The translations under genes and the position numbers were made by a program. The notes under the pieces were generated by a model. The model did no database searches. It worked only from the letters and a program-made list of their open reading frames with translations, and was not told the DNA's origin. This document shows, in pieces, positions 43,816 to 52,672 of a DNA stretch of 64,000 bases. This stretch comes from Oceanihabitans gracilariae (lineage in GTDB: Bacteria > Bacteroidota > Bacteroidia > Flavobacteriales > Flavobacteriaceae). The stretch is from NCBI RefSeq assembly GCF_042684485.1, contig NZ_JBHULM010000001.1, forward strand, positions 1 to 64,000. The letters are read 5' to 3'. Positions within the stretch are counted from its first letter, which is position 1. Each line of letters begins with the position of its first letter.

Positions 43816-44397
43816 TTAATTAAAAAAACTATTTACTTTTTCTATGCTTCCGGTTTCTTGTGTTAATAAAACGTTTGCTATGCGTACGCGAACCAATCTT
43901 AAAGTAGGAAAACCAACAGCTGCAGTCATTTTTCTAACTTGTCTAAACTTTCCTTCGGTTAGCGTAATTGAAACCCAAGAGGTTGGTCCGTGACGTGCAT
44001 CTCTAACTTTACGGTTTGCAAAAGGAAAAGCACTTACGTTTTCTATACTTTTTGCTGCACAAGGTTTTGTAACATACTTTGATCCGTTTACACTAATTTC
44101 TACTCCATTTTGTAGTTGTTCAATGGCATCTGCAGTTATTATTCCGTCTACTTGTGCATAATATTCTTTTTCTACTTTAGCACTACGTATGGTTTCGCTA
44201 ACCTTTCCGTCTGTGGTTAAAAATAGTAAGCCTTCTGAGTTTTCATCTAACCTACCAATAGCCATTGTGCCTTCCGGAAAATCAAATAGCTCTCCTAATA
44301 AGCGTTTGTTTCTTCGTTTATTTTGGTTGTTTATTAACTGGCTTAAATAACCATAAGGTTTGTGTAATATAAAATGTTGATGTTTTATTTGCTGCAT
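43816..44397 (-). CDS. 23S rRNA pseudouridine synthase, RluE type
   Basis: 193 residues of the RsuA/RluE family without an N-terminal S4 domain, like E. coli RluE, which makes Psi2457 in 23S rRNA. HFILHKPYGYLSQL, the catalytic aspartate in IGRLDENSEGLLFLTTDG, and TEGKFRQVRKMTAAVG are the conserved motifs. E/F assignment is by size and motif only. It stands divergent from the small basic protein gene across a 457-base gap. Confidence 0.88.
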   Translation of the reverse strand: MQQIKHQHFILHKPYGYLSQLINNQNKRRNKRLLGELFDFPEGTMAIGRLDENSEGLLFLTTDGKVSETIRSAKVEKEYYAQVDGIITADAIEQLQNGVEISVNGSKYVTKPCAAKSIENVSAFPFANRKVRDARHGPTSWVSITLTEGKFRQVRKMTAAVGFPTLRLVRVRIANVLLTQETGSIEKVNSFFN

Positions 44398-44854
44398 GTT
44401 CGCAAATTAAAAATAATTAGAAAGCAAACTAGTTACTCTCTAATTATTTTGGCTATTAATACTATGCTATTATATGGTTATACTATGCATCTATTTAAGT
44501 AGTATGTCTACGTGTTTTAATTCGTTCTATAAAAATGTATGTTTTGTATTTCATTTTAAAAAAAAACTGCCATCTATAGCGTATGTATTTACAAAATAAT
44601 AAAAGGGATATTTAATAAAATGCATTTTAGAGATTTATTATTGCAGACCAAATATAAAAAAATAATTGAACAAAAAAAAGTTAAATAACTGTAAGTTAGT
44701 TAGTTGTGATTTTTTTGTTTTGCTTGCAGCATGCAACACTTTTTTTAGATTACTTTTGTATGGTGACAAAAACTTTTATGTAATATGGTTTTAATTGAAA
44801 TGTATATTGTAACCATTACCTTGAAGTAAGCATTTAACATTATTTACATTACTT
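44398..44854. other. 457-base intergenic region
   Basis: AT-rich, no gene seen on either strand. The only recognisable signals are a short inverted repeat TTGCA-GCA-TGCAA (about 44724-44736) and the -7 box at 44751-44758 feeding the small basic protein gene. An RNA gene cannot be excluded but no stable fold stood out. Confidence 0.6.
44751..44758 (+). promoter_or_regulatory. -7 box TACTTTTG of the 51-residue gene
   Basis: Exact TAnnTTTG; about 97 bases upstream of the ATG, leaving a leader of roughly 90 nt. Confidence 0.45.
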
Positions 44855-45010
44855 ATGCCAAAGCCTAAAGGACAAAAGAATACTAAAAACAAAGCAAAGC
44901 ACTCGAAGCTAATTGCAAGAAAAGTGAACAAGCAAAAAGCTGAAAAAGCATTGCGTAAAGAACGTTTAAAAGAAATTATACAGCGTGCTAAAAATTCAGG
45001 AACAGAGTAA
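44855..45010 (+). CDS. Small highly basic protein (51 residues)
   Basis: Short ORF starting MPKPKGQKNTKNKAKHSKLI and ending AKNSGTE. About 18 of 51 residues are Lys or Arg with two long helical stretches, so it is probably RNA- or ribosome-associated (inference). An in-frame stop and an upstream promoter box frame it well, and a longer minus-strand open frame over the same bases is hydrophobic and lacks promoter or homology signs. I do not recognise a family name. Confidence 0.65.
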   Translation: MPKPKGQKNTKNKAKHSKLIARKVNKQKAEKALRKERLKEIIQRAKNSGTE

Positions 45011-45109
45011 AGTAGCACTACAGTAATTTTTTTCTGTGATGTATGCTATATCCTTAGTGGTATACTATTATTTTTATATAACTTTATAACATAAAAAAGT
45101 AAGGTTATT

Positions 45110-46267
45110 ATGAAAAATAAAAAACTAGGTATAAACACTATTTGTACGCATGTTGGCGAAACACCAGACTTACAGTTTAAAGGAGCTGTTTCTCCAATGT
45201 ATATGTCTTCTTCTTATGAATTTATGGATGTAGATGTTAAACGTTATCCAAGATATTTTAATACACCAAATCAAGAATATTTAGCAAAAAAAATAGCTGC
45301 TTTAGAGCACGCTGAAGCTGCTATGATTTTTGGATCTGGTATGGCTGCAATTAGTACTGTTTTATTCGCTTTTTTAAAAGCTGGAGATCATGTCGTGGTG
45401 CAAAATGATATTTATGGCGGAACACGTAATCTTATTGAAAAACATTTTGAAGATTATAATATAGCATTTACGTTTACTAAAGATTTAGAAATTTCTTCAT
45501 TCAAAGCGTGTATACAACCAAATACCAAACTTATATATATTGAAACACCTTCTAATCCCTTATTAAAATTAGTAGATATTGAAGCTGTTGCTACACTTGC
45601 AAAATCAGAAAATATAGTGTCTGTTATAGATAATACTTTTGCAAGTCCTATTGTACAAAATCCCGTAGATTTTGGTATCGATATTGTATTACATAGTGCT
45701 ACTAAATATTTTGGTGGTCATAGTGATATTTGTGCAGGAGCCGTTGCTACAACACAAGAGTATATAGATACTATCTGGAAAACAGGAATTGCTTTTGGAG
45801 GTAGTTTAAGTGATTATACTGTTTGGTTGCTAGAACGAAGTATGAAAACTTTAGCAATTAGAGTAAAAGCACAACAACGTAATGCAAAAAAATTAGCCAA
45901 GTTTTTAAATACACATTCAGCAGTAGAAAAAGTATATTATCCTGGTTTAAAAAGTCATGAAAACCATGAACTAGCAAAAAAACAAATGAAAGGCTATGGT
46001 GCTATGCTGTCTTTTGAATTAAAAGAAAATATAGATGCCGCTTTATTTTTAAAAGCATTACAACTTATAAAACCTTCTATGAGTTTAGCAGGAATTGAAA
46101 GTACCATGTTATTGCCTTCTAAAACATCACATTCTTTATTAACTGCTGAAGCGAGAGAAGAGCAAGGAATAAAAGATGGTTTGATTCGTTTTTCGGTTGG
46201 TATAGAATCTAAAACAGATTTGATAGAAGATATTGAGCAAGCTTTAAAACAGGTTCTTCATGCATAA
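45110..46267 (+). CDS. Trans-sulfuration PLP enzyme (cystathionine gamma-synthase/lyase type)
   Basis: 385 residues of the Cys/Met metabolism family. INTICTHVGETPD begins it; SSSYEF, the PLP phosphate site region GSGMAAIST, DNTFASPIVQNP and the Schiff-base lysine in HSATKYFGGHSD are typical; ends with the SLAGIESTMLLPS block. It may act as cystathionine gamma-synthase, beta- or gamma-lyase or methionine gamma-lyase; sequence alone does not decide. It overlaps rlmF by eight bases, so the two are an operon, though their pathways differ. Confidence 0.9.
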   Translation: MKNKKLGINTICTHVGETPDLQFKGAVSPMYMSSSYEFMDVDVKRYPRYFNTPNQEYLAKKIAALEHAEAAMIFGSGMAAISTVLFAFLKAGDHVVVQNDIYGGTRNLIEKHFEDYNIAFTFTKDLEISSFKACIQPNTKLIYIETPSNPLLKLVDIEAVATLAKSENIVSVIDNTFASPIVQNPVDFGIDIVLHSATKYFGGHSDICAGAVATTQEYIDTIWKTGIAFGGSLSDYTVWLLERSMKTLAIRVKAQQRNAKKLAKFLNTHSAVEKVYYPGLKSHENHELAKKQMKGYGAMLSFELKENIDAALFLKALQLIKPSMSLAGIESTMLLPSKTSHSLLTAEAREEQGIKDGLIRFSVGIESKTDLIEDIEQALKQVLHA

Positions 46268-47150
46268 AAACAACAAGCATGTAAAAGGTTATGATTTTGA
46301 AATTTTACTAAAAGAATTACCAGAATTAGCTCCTTTTGTTTTTACAAATGCATATCAAACACAGACCATTGATTTTGCAAATCCGCAAGCGGTAAAAATG
46401 CTAAATAAGGCATTACTAAAAACATATTATGCTATCGATTATTGGGAGTTTGATGATGCGCATTTGTGTCCTCCAATTCCTGGTCGCGTAGATTATATAC
46501 ATCATATAGCAGAGCTGTTAAAACCTGATACCTTTAAAAATAAAATTCAAGTTTTAGACATTGGTACAGGAGCAACTTGTATTTATCCTTTACTTGGTGT
46601 TTCACAATATCATTGGCATTTTGTAGCAACAGATGTAGAAGAAAAAGCGTTGCAAAATGCACAGAAAATTATTAATAACAATGCTTTGCATGATGCTATT
46701 TCTTTACGATTGCAAAAAGATAAATCTAAAATTTTAGAAGGTATTATACAGCCTTCAGATGCATTTGCAGTAAGTATTTGTAATCCTCCGTTTTATAAAA
46801 ATCAACAAGATGCGCTTGCGGCAACACAACGTAAGTTAAAAGGTTTAGGCAAGGAAACAGAAGAAGCAGTTAGAAATTTTAGCGGCACAGCAAGTGAACT
46901 TTGGTTTCCGGGTGGCGAAAAGGCTTTTTTACACAGTTATTTGTATGAGAGTTCTTTGTATAAAAAGAATTGCTTTTGGTTTACAAGTTTAGTGTCTAAT
47001 AAAGACCTTGTAAAATCTATGCAAAAATCACTTAAAAAACTTGGAGCAACTCATGTAAAGGTAATTGCTATGCAACAAGGTAATAAGATTAGTAGAGTAG
47101 TGGCTTGGACTTTTTTAACAGCTGCAGAACAAAAAGATTGGAAGGCTTAA
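46260..47150 (+). CDS. rlmF: 23S rRNA (adenine-1618-N6)-methyltransferase
   Basis: 296 residues; methylates A1618 of 23S rRNA with SAM. GRVDYIHHIAELL, the SAM-binding LDIGTGATCIYPLLG, ATDVEEKAL and the catalytic motif CNPPFYKN are diagnostic. GTASELWFPGGE is a further family block. The ATG lies inside the last codons of the preceding gene. Confidence 0.95.
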   Translation: MHKNNKHVKGYDFEILLKELPELAPFVFTNAYQTQTIDFANPQAVKMLNKALLKTYYAIDYWEFDDAHLCPPIPGRVDYIHHIAELLKPDTFKNKIQVLDIGTGATCIYPLLGVSQYHWHFVATDVEEKALQNAQKIINNNALHDAISLRLQKDKSKILEGIIQPSDAFAVSICNPPFYKNQQDALAATQRKLKGLGKETEEAVRNFSGTASELWFPGGEKAFLHSYLYESSLYKKNCFWFTSLVSNKDLVKSMQKSLKKLGATHVKVIAMQQGNKISRVVAWTFLTAAEQKDWKA

Positions 47151-47175
47151 TTTGTTTTAGAAATAAAAACAAGAA

Positions 47176-47871
47176 TTAGCCTTTAGGTTTTGCTGTATTT
47201 GTTTTTCTAAAATCTGTTTGCATGCTAATACCTATCTGGATTCTATTTAAATTCTTTTTATTAATATGTTGTTTAAAATAATCTACATTTAATTGTACGT
47301 TTTTAAATGGTTGGTAACCAATACCAATAAAAAAACGATTTTCATGAAAAACTTGATCTTGAAAATGGATAAAAGGTTCGTCTTTTATATTTAAAGAAAT
47401 CCATTTATTAAGCGTGTACTTTAAGCTAAATCTATAGCGTAACCTATTTTGCATAGTATTGCTGTGAGCAAATTGCAGAAAGCGTTGCTCTAATCTAAAC
47501 CTATGCTGTGCACTAAAGGCGCCAAGTTTATGTTTGTAATTATATTGCTCATAAATCCTGTTTTCTTTTGTATTGAACAAATTATCATCACCAAAAACGC
47601 TATCAATATCTAAAAAAGCATAAGCTATACTTAAGGTCTGTTTTGGTTTAAAATGATAATTAAAGTTAAGACTAGCAAAAGTGACATTGTAATTTGATGT
47701 TAATTCATAATTATGTAATTCTGCATAAGGTGTGATGCTAAATTTTTCTGTAAATCTATGGTTAATTCCTAGTGTATACCAAGCACCTAAGTAGTCTTCG
47801 GCAGTTTTTTGAGCAAAGAGATTTGTTTGAAATAATAAAGCTATAAGTACTAGGAATGTTGTTGTTTTCAT
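47176..47871 (-). CDS. DUF2490 outer membrane protein
   Basis: 231 residues from ATG 47871, with a signal peptide ending NLFAQ. The mature part has many short amphipathic strands (RFSLKYTLNKWISLNIKDEP, FFIGIGYQPFKNVQLNVDYF) as in an outer membrane beta-barrel and the DUF2490 pattern AWYTLGINHRFTEKFSI. Function unknown. An in-frame ATG four codons upstream gives a weaker signal peptide start and is not used. Confidence 0.83.
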   Translation of the reverse strand: MKTTTFLVLIALLFQTNLFAQKTAEDYLGAWYTLGINHRFTEKFSITPYAELHNYELTSNYNVTFASLNFNYHFKPKQTLSIAYAFLDIDSVFGDDNLFNTKENRIYEQYNYKHKLGAFSAQHRFRLEQRFLQFAHSNTMQNRLRYRFSLKYTLNKWISLNIKDEPFIHFQDQVFHENRFFIGIGYQPFKNVQLNVDYFKQHINKKNLNRIQIGISMQTDFRKTNTAKPKG

Positions 47872-47887
47872 AGATAAAATCAATAAT

Positions 47888-47915
47888 AAAAAAAGCCCAT
47901 TTAAGGGCTTTTTTT
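47888..47915 (-). terminator. Terminator of pckA
   Basis: Stem AAAAAAAGCCC/GGGCTTTTTTT with a six-base loop, 15 bases past the pckA stop on the minus strand; T run on both strands. Confidence 0.85.
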
Positions 47916-47929
47916 AATCTTAAAAAGTA

Positions 47930-49540
47930 TTAAACATGATCTGTTAATTTATGGTGTTCATCAATTAATGGTCCTCCTTCAATTATTTGTTCAGAGGCTT
48001 CACTAGCAAATTTTTCAAAGTTTAAATGAAATGAATGTGCTAATTGAATAGATTTACTAATGTAAGCTCCTTTGTTTTCCCAAGTGTTTATAGGATCTAA
48101 TAATTCTTCAGGAACATTAGGGCAGGTTTTAGGCATAAATAAACCAAATATTGGGTGTTGCTCATAAGCTACGTCATTTAATGCTCCGTCTAAAATAGAG
48201 GTAATCATTGCTCTGGTATATTTTAGTTTAATTCTTGAGCCAATGCCATAAGGACCTCCACTCCAGCCAGTGTTTATCAGCCAAACATTAACGCCAGCAT
48301 CTTGCATTTTCTTGCTAAGCATTTCGGCATATACTGTTGGGTGTAAAGGCATAAAAGGTTCTCCAAAGCAAGCAGAAAAAGAAGGTACAGGTTCTGTAAT
48401 ACCTGCTTCTGTTCCTGCAACTTTTGCAGTGTAACCAGAGATAAAATGGTAAGCTGCTTGTCCTGGAGTTAATTTAGAAACAGGAGGTAATACGCCAAAA
48501 GCATCTGCTGTTAAGAAAAATATATTTGTTGGGTTTTTAGCGTAAGATGGTTCTTTAATATTATTAATATGATAAATAGGGTAACTTACACGTGTGTTTT
48601 GCGTAATACTACTATCCATATAATCTACTTCTCCATTTTCTTTAAAAACCACATTTTCAAGAATAGCTCCTGGTTTTATAGCATTAAAAATGTCTGGTTC
48701 TTTTTCTTCAGAAAGATCTATAACTTTTGCATAGCAACCGCCTTCAAAATTAAAGATGTTGTTGTCTGCTGTCCAACCATGTTCATCATCACCAATAAGT
48801 TTACGTTTAGGGTCTGCAGATAATGTGGTTTTTCCGGTTCCTGATAAGCCAAAGAAAATAGCAGTATCTCCTTTTTCGCCAACATTAGCAGAGCAGTGCA
48901 TTGGTAAAACTTCTTTTTCAACAGGTAGAATAAAGTTTAATGAGGAGAAAATCCCTTTTTTAATTTCTCCAGTATAGGCAGAGCCTCCTATTAAAGCTAT
49001 TTTTTTAGAAAAGTTAAGTACAGAAAAATTTCCTTGTCTTAAACCTACAGCCTTAGGGTCTTTGGCCTCGTATCCAGGAGCGCAAAGTACTAACCAGTCT
49101 TCTTTAAAATTTTCTAATTCAGAAGCTTCACTACGTAAAAACATGTTAAATGTAAACATGTTTGACCAAGGGTATTCTGTTACAGTTCTTACATTGGTTT
49201 TATAATCTGGATCAGCACATACATAGGCATCTCTTACATAAATTTCTTTTCCACTCAGGTATTTAGTGATTTCTGCTTGAAGGACATCAAAATTTTCAGG
49301 AGTTATTGCTTTGTTTGTTTTTCCCCACCAAACAAGGTCTTTGGTGTATGCATCCTTAACAATAAAACGGTCTTGCGGCGAACGTCCTGTGTATTTTCCT
49401 GTATTTACAGCTAAAGTGCCATTAAGGGTTTCTTTTCCCATTCCTTTTTCAATTGTAATTGCTTGCAATTTTTCAGGAGAAAGATTCCAATGTGCATTTG
49501 CATCTTGTATTCCGTACTTTGTAAGATCTCTGGTTTTCAT
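47930..49540 (-). CDS. pckA: ATP-dependent phosphoenolpyruvate carboxykinase
   Basis: 536 residues; converts oxaloacetate and ATP to PEP, the entry step of gluconeogenesis. The kinase-1a/2 motifs FFGLSGTGKTTLSADP and IGDDEHGW are present, as are GRSPQDRFIV, the oxaloacetate site in YTGEIKKGIFSSLNF, and GWSGGPYGIGSRIKL. Length is normal. It lies 38 bases after the SLC13 permease gene on the same strand. Confidence 0.97.
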   Translation of the reverse strand: MKTRDLTKYGIQDANAHWNLSPEKLQAITIEKGMGKETLNGTLAVNTGKYTGRSPQDRFIVKDAYTKDLVWWGKTNKAITPENFDVLQAEITKYLSGKEIYVRDAYVCADPDYKTNVRTVTEYPWSNMFTFNMFLRSEASELENFKEDWLVLCAPGYEAKDPKAVGLRQGNFSVLNFSKKIALIGGSAYTGEIKKGIFSSLNFILPVEKEVLPMHCSANVGEKGDTAIFFGLSGTGKTTLSADPKRKLIGDDEHGWTADNNIFNFEGGCYAKVIDLSEEKEPDIFNAIKPGAILENVVFKENGEVDYMDSSITQNTRVSYPIYHINNIKEPSYAKNPTNIFFLTADAFGVLPPVSKLTPGQAAYHFISGYTAKVAGTEAGITEPVPSFSACFGEPFMPLHPTVYAEMLSKKMQDAGVNVWLINTGWSGGPYGIGSRIKLKYTRAMITSILDGALNDVAYEQHPIFGLFMPKTCPNVPEELLDPINTWENKGAYISKSIQLAHSFHLNFEKFASEASEQIIEGGPLIDEHHKLTDHV

Positions 49541-49578
49541 AAGTGCTTGTTTCTAATAAGATTAATAGTGTTAAAATT

Positions 49579-51417
49579 TTAAAAGGGCCAAAATAATGGC
49601 ACTAATATTAAAGAGGTTATTAAAAAGAGTAGTAGCAATGGAGCTCCTACCTTTAGGTAGTCTATAAATTTGTAGCCTCCAGCAGTCATTACCATGGCAT
49701 TTGTTGTAGTGCCAACTGGTGTTAAAAATGCTGTAGATGCACTAATAGCAACAACAATCATAAAAGGAGCAGCAGAAAGATGTAGCGTGTTAGCTGCAAT
49801 TATTACTATTGGTGCCATAAGTACTGCAGTAGCTGAGTTATTAATTACCTGACTAAAGGATGTGGTTAATAAAAAGATACCAGCTAATAATACTATAGGA
49901 TGTAAGTTGCCTAAAGTAGTAACCAGAGCGTTTGCTATTAGGCTTGCTGCTCCTGTTTTTTGTAGCGCAATTCCCATAGGTATCATTGCTGCAATCATGA
50001 CAACGCTAATCCAACTAATGCCTTTATATGCTTTTTCCATAGGTACACATCCTGTAATTAAGATAATACCTGCAGAAATTAAGGCAGCTATAGCTCCTGG
50101 AACTATTTTAAAGACCAATAAAATAATCATTAATACTAAGGAAAGCAAAGCAATATAAGACTTACTAGTAATATTGGTTACTGTTTTAGCCATACCTTCT
50201 GGGCTTCCGCAAATAACAAGATGTTCATGGTGTTTTTTTAAATTGTCAATCGCGCTCCATTCGCCTCGAATTAAAAAAGCATCTCCTGCTTTAATAGTAA
50301 TTTCTCTTTTGGTTAAAGGTTTTGAGTTACGTGCAGCTGCCATTAATTGTACATTATATCTATTAAAAAATGGAATAGATTTTATTTGTTTTCCTACTAG
50401 AGAAGATTGTGGTGTTACCAATATTTCGGTCATACCAACCTCTCTGTTTATTAAATTGTTTCGTAGTTCATTAGCCAAAGGCTCTAATGGTAAAAGCCCT
50501 AAACGTAACTTAATCATTAATACATTAATAGCTTGTGTTTCTCCTTTAACTGTAATAATATCGTGATATAAAAATTCGGTATCCTCTGTAGGGAGTTCAA
50601 TAAAAGGCGTCTTTCCTTTTAAACGATTAGGATGTCTTCTTTTTATACGAAGTATAGAAACACCATGATTTTTTTCAAAATCCCAATCTCCTAATTTTGT
50701 GTTTAATAGTGGAGATACAGAGCGTACTCGTAACCTGTAATACTCGCCATCTACTTGATAGGCTTCAATCCAAGCATGTAAGGTTTTACTAATATCTACA
50801 GGCTTGTTATTTGTTTTGTTTTCGGGTAAAAGTTTATGTCCAATAAATTTAAAGTATAACAGTGTTAATAATAATAAAGGCAAACCTATAAGGCCAAACT
50901 CAAAAAACGAAAAACCTTCAAGTCCGCTTTCTAACATGGTATTATTAACTATAATATTTGGAGGTGTTCCTGTTAAGGTTAATAAACCACCAGTATTAGA
51001 GCCAAAGGCCACAGGCATTAATAATTTAGAAGGTAATGTGTTAATAGTCCATGCAGAGGCTATAGTTACAGGCATTAATGTGGCTACAGTACCAGTGTTA
51101 CTTACAAATCCTGAAAGTATTCCAGAACCAAAGGTGGTTAATAATAAAAGCTTTGTTTTGCTCTTGCCAGCCATTTTTATAAACTTTTCGCCAGCCAATG
51201 CAGTCCAACCTGTTTGTGATAATCCTTCACCTATAATAAATAAGGCAGCAATCATAATAACAGTTGGATTGCTAAAACCACTTAGGGTTTCTGATAGGTT
51301 TAAAATGCCAAAAACGAATAAACTTAACATAGACATTAAAGCAATAATATCTGGTGTAAATTTTCCCCATATAAATAAAAGGATGGTTATAATAAGGATG
51401 GTTAGCATTATAGTCAT
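49579..51417 (-). CDS. SLC13-family permease with TrkA-C domains
   Basis: A 612-residue inner membrane carrier of the DASS/SLC13 type with about 11-12 helices split by two cytosolic TrkA_C/RCK-C domains (about 215-390; LLNTKLGDWDFEKNHGVSIL and SSLVGKQIKSIPF). VSNTGTVATLMPVTIA, GSNTGGLLTLTGTPPN and NNSATAVLMAPI are the SNT-like substrate/Na+ site loops. Substrates in this family are dicarboxylates or sulfate; the adjacent pckA makes C4-dicarboxylates attractive (inference). Start could also be the ATG at 51408. Confidence 0.88.
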   Translation of the reverse strand: MTIMLTILIITILLFIWGKFTPDIIALMSMLSLFVFGILNLSETLSGFSNPTVIMIAALFIIGEGLSQTGWTALAGEKFIKMAGKSKTKLLLLTTFGSGILSGFVSNTGTVATLMPVTIASAWTINTLPSKLLMPVAFGSNTGGLLTLTGTPPNIIVNNTMLESGLEGFSFFEFGLIGLPLLLLTLLYFKFIGHKLLPENKTNNKPVDISKTLHAWIEAYQVDGEYYRLRVRSVSPLLNTKLGDWDFEKNHGVSILRIKRRHPNRLKGKTPFIELPTEDTEFLYHDIITVKGETQAINVLMIKLRLGLLPLEPLANELRNNLINREVGMTEILVTPQSSLVGKQIKSIPFFNRYNVQLMAAARNSKPLTKREITIKAGDAFLIRGEWSAIDNLKKHHEHLVICGSPEGMAKTVTNITSKSYIALLSLVLMIILLVFKIVPGAIAALISAGIILITGCVPMEKAYKGISWISVVMIAAMIPMGIALQKTGAASLIANALVTTLGNLHPIVLLAGIFLLTTSFSQVINNSATAVLMAPIVIIAANTLHLSAAPFMIVVAISASTAFLTPVGTTTNAMVMTAGGYKFIDYLKVGAPLLLLFLITSLILVPLFWPF

Positions 51418-51614
51418 AAAACTAAAAGGTTGATTGTGTTATTGTTATAGCATAAAGATAGTAGCCTTAGGATTGAAATTTTATGACTAATATCATACTT
51501 TTTACGTTTTGTATATTTAAAAATTTCATGTACTTGTTTTTAGTAATATCGTTATTTTTATGTCTCTAAATGATGGATAGTTAAAAAGAAAGGGATTATC
51601 TATTATCTTTTTAA

Positions 51615-51622
51615 TATTTTTG
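51615..51622 (+). promoter_or_regulatory. -7 box TATTTTTG of bshB1
   Basis: Exact TAnnTTTG, 25 bases before the ATG at 51648. Confidence 0.4.
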
Positions 51623-51647
51623 GAGTTCAGAAAACGAATAAAAGTAT

Positions 51648-52364
51648 ATGAAACTAGATATATTAGCTTTTGGTGCACATCCAGATGATGTAGAATTAGG
51701 TTGTGGCGGAACAATTGCAAAAGAGATTAAAAACGGAAAAACAGTTGGAATTATAGATTTAACACGAGGAGAATTAGGAACTCGTGGTACTGCAGCTACT
51801 AGAAAACAAGAAGCCACTAATGCAGCTAAAATTTTAGGCGTGAGCGTACGTGAAAACCTTGGTTTTGCGGATGGTTTTTTTATAAACAACAAGCAACACC
51901 AACTGGAGATTATTAAAATGATACGTAAGTACCAACCAGAAATTGTGCTTTGTAATGCTATTGATGACAGACATATAGATCATGGTAAAGGGAGTAAATT
52001 GGTTAGTGATGCTTGTTTTTTAAGCGGATTGATTAAAATTGAAACCGAAGTAGAAGGGAAGCTACAAAAACAATGGAGACCAAAACAGGTGTACCATTAT
52101 ATACAATGGAAAAATATAGAACCTGATTTTGTAGTAGACATTTCAGGATATATAGATACTAAAATGGAATCTGTTTTAGCTTATAGCACACAGTTTTTTG
52201 ACGCCAAAAGTAAGGAGCCTGAAACACCTATTTCTAGTAAAAACTTTACCGATAGTGTAGATTATAGAGCTAGAGACCTAGGAAGGTTAATAGGAGTAAA
52301 ACACGCAGAAGGTTATACAACAGAGCGTTACGCGGCAGTTTCTAGTTTATTTGATTTAAAGTGA
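51648..52364 (+). CDS. bshB1: Bacillithiol biosynthesis deacetylase BshB1
   Basis: 238 residues of the PIG-L fold. Removes the acetyl group from GlcNAc-malate in bacillithiol synthesis. Zinc motif AHPDD (residues 10-14), then ELGCGG, DLTRGELGTRGT, and the second-metal HIDHGKG block; FADGFF and SAKYTTERYA-like C-terminal blocks (AEGYTTERYA here) are typical of BshB1. No bshA or bshC is next to it. Single gene with its own promoter. Confidence 0.93.
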   Translation: MKLDILAFGAHPDDVELGCGGTIAKEIKNGKTVGIIDLTRGELGTRGTAATRKQEATNAAKILGVSVRENLGFADGFFINNKQHQLEIIKMIRKYQPEIVLCNAIDDRHIDHGKGSKLVSDACFLSGLIKIETEVEGKLQKQWRPKQVYHYIQWKNIEPDFVVDISGYIDTKMESVLAYSTQFFDAKSKEPETPISSKNFTDSVDYRARDLGRLIGVKHAEGYTTERYAAVSSLFDLK

Positions 52365-52384
52365 AAAATTTTGCAAAAAAATCT

Positions 52385-52414
52385 TTGCAGTAACTACTAA
52401 AAGATTTACATTTG
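52385..52414 (+). promoter_or_regulatory. Promoter of tRNA-His: TTG-N19-TACATTTG
   Basis: A -33 TTG (52385-52387) and exact -7 box TACATTTG (52407-52414) at 19-base spacing, the canonical Bacteroidota arrangement; about 100 bases upstream of the tRNA. Confidence 0.6.
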
Positions 52415-52513
52415 CACTCGCATTCACAAAGAATGTATTACAGAGCTTTTAAAGTTTATATTTAGAAACTCTTTTTTAAGAAACTTTTTAAGTGGATTAA
52501 AATTAGTAATATG

Positions 52514-52587
52514 GTGGTTGTAGCTCAGCTGGTTAGAGCATCGGTTTGTGGTACCGAGGGTCGCGGGTTCGAATCCCGTCTCCCACC
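52514..52587 (+). tRNA. tRNA-His(GTG)
   Basis: Cloverleaf with D arm TAGCTCAGCTGGTTAGAGCA, anticodon stem-loop CGGTTTGTGGTACCG (anticodon GTG at 52548-52550), and T arm GCGGGTTCGAATCCCGT. A G at 52513 would be the extra G-1 expected for tRNA-His, opposite C at 52587. The 3' CCA is not encoded (CCAA follows). In the acceptor stem the fifth and sixth pairs (T-C and T-T) do not match. Confidence 0.93.
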
Positions 52588-52594
52588 CAAAAGC

Positions 52595-52627
52595 AAAAGC
52601 TCCTCTTTTTTAAGAGGAGCTTTTTTT
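52595..52627 (+). terminator. Terminator of the tRNA-His transcript
   Basis: Stem AAGCTCCTCTT/AAGAGGAGCTT with a TTTT loop and T tail, directly after the tRNA. Confidence 0.9.
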
Positions 52628-52672
52628 GTTTCAATAGATTCCTTTAGTATTAACTTTTAAAATGTATAAGTA

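Noticed and set aside
44791..45018. 75-codon minus-strand open frame
   Set aside because: It is the antisense shadow of the 51-residue basic protein, which has a promoter box and a better composition.
45011..45109. SAM-type riboswitch ahead of the trans-sulfuration gene
   Set aside because: The 99-base leader is AT-rich and shows no SAM-II or SAM-I core or compelling helix.
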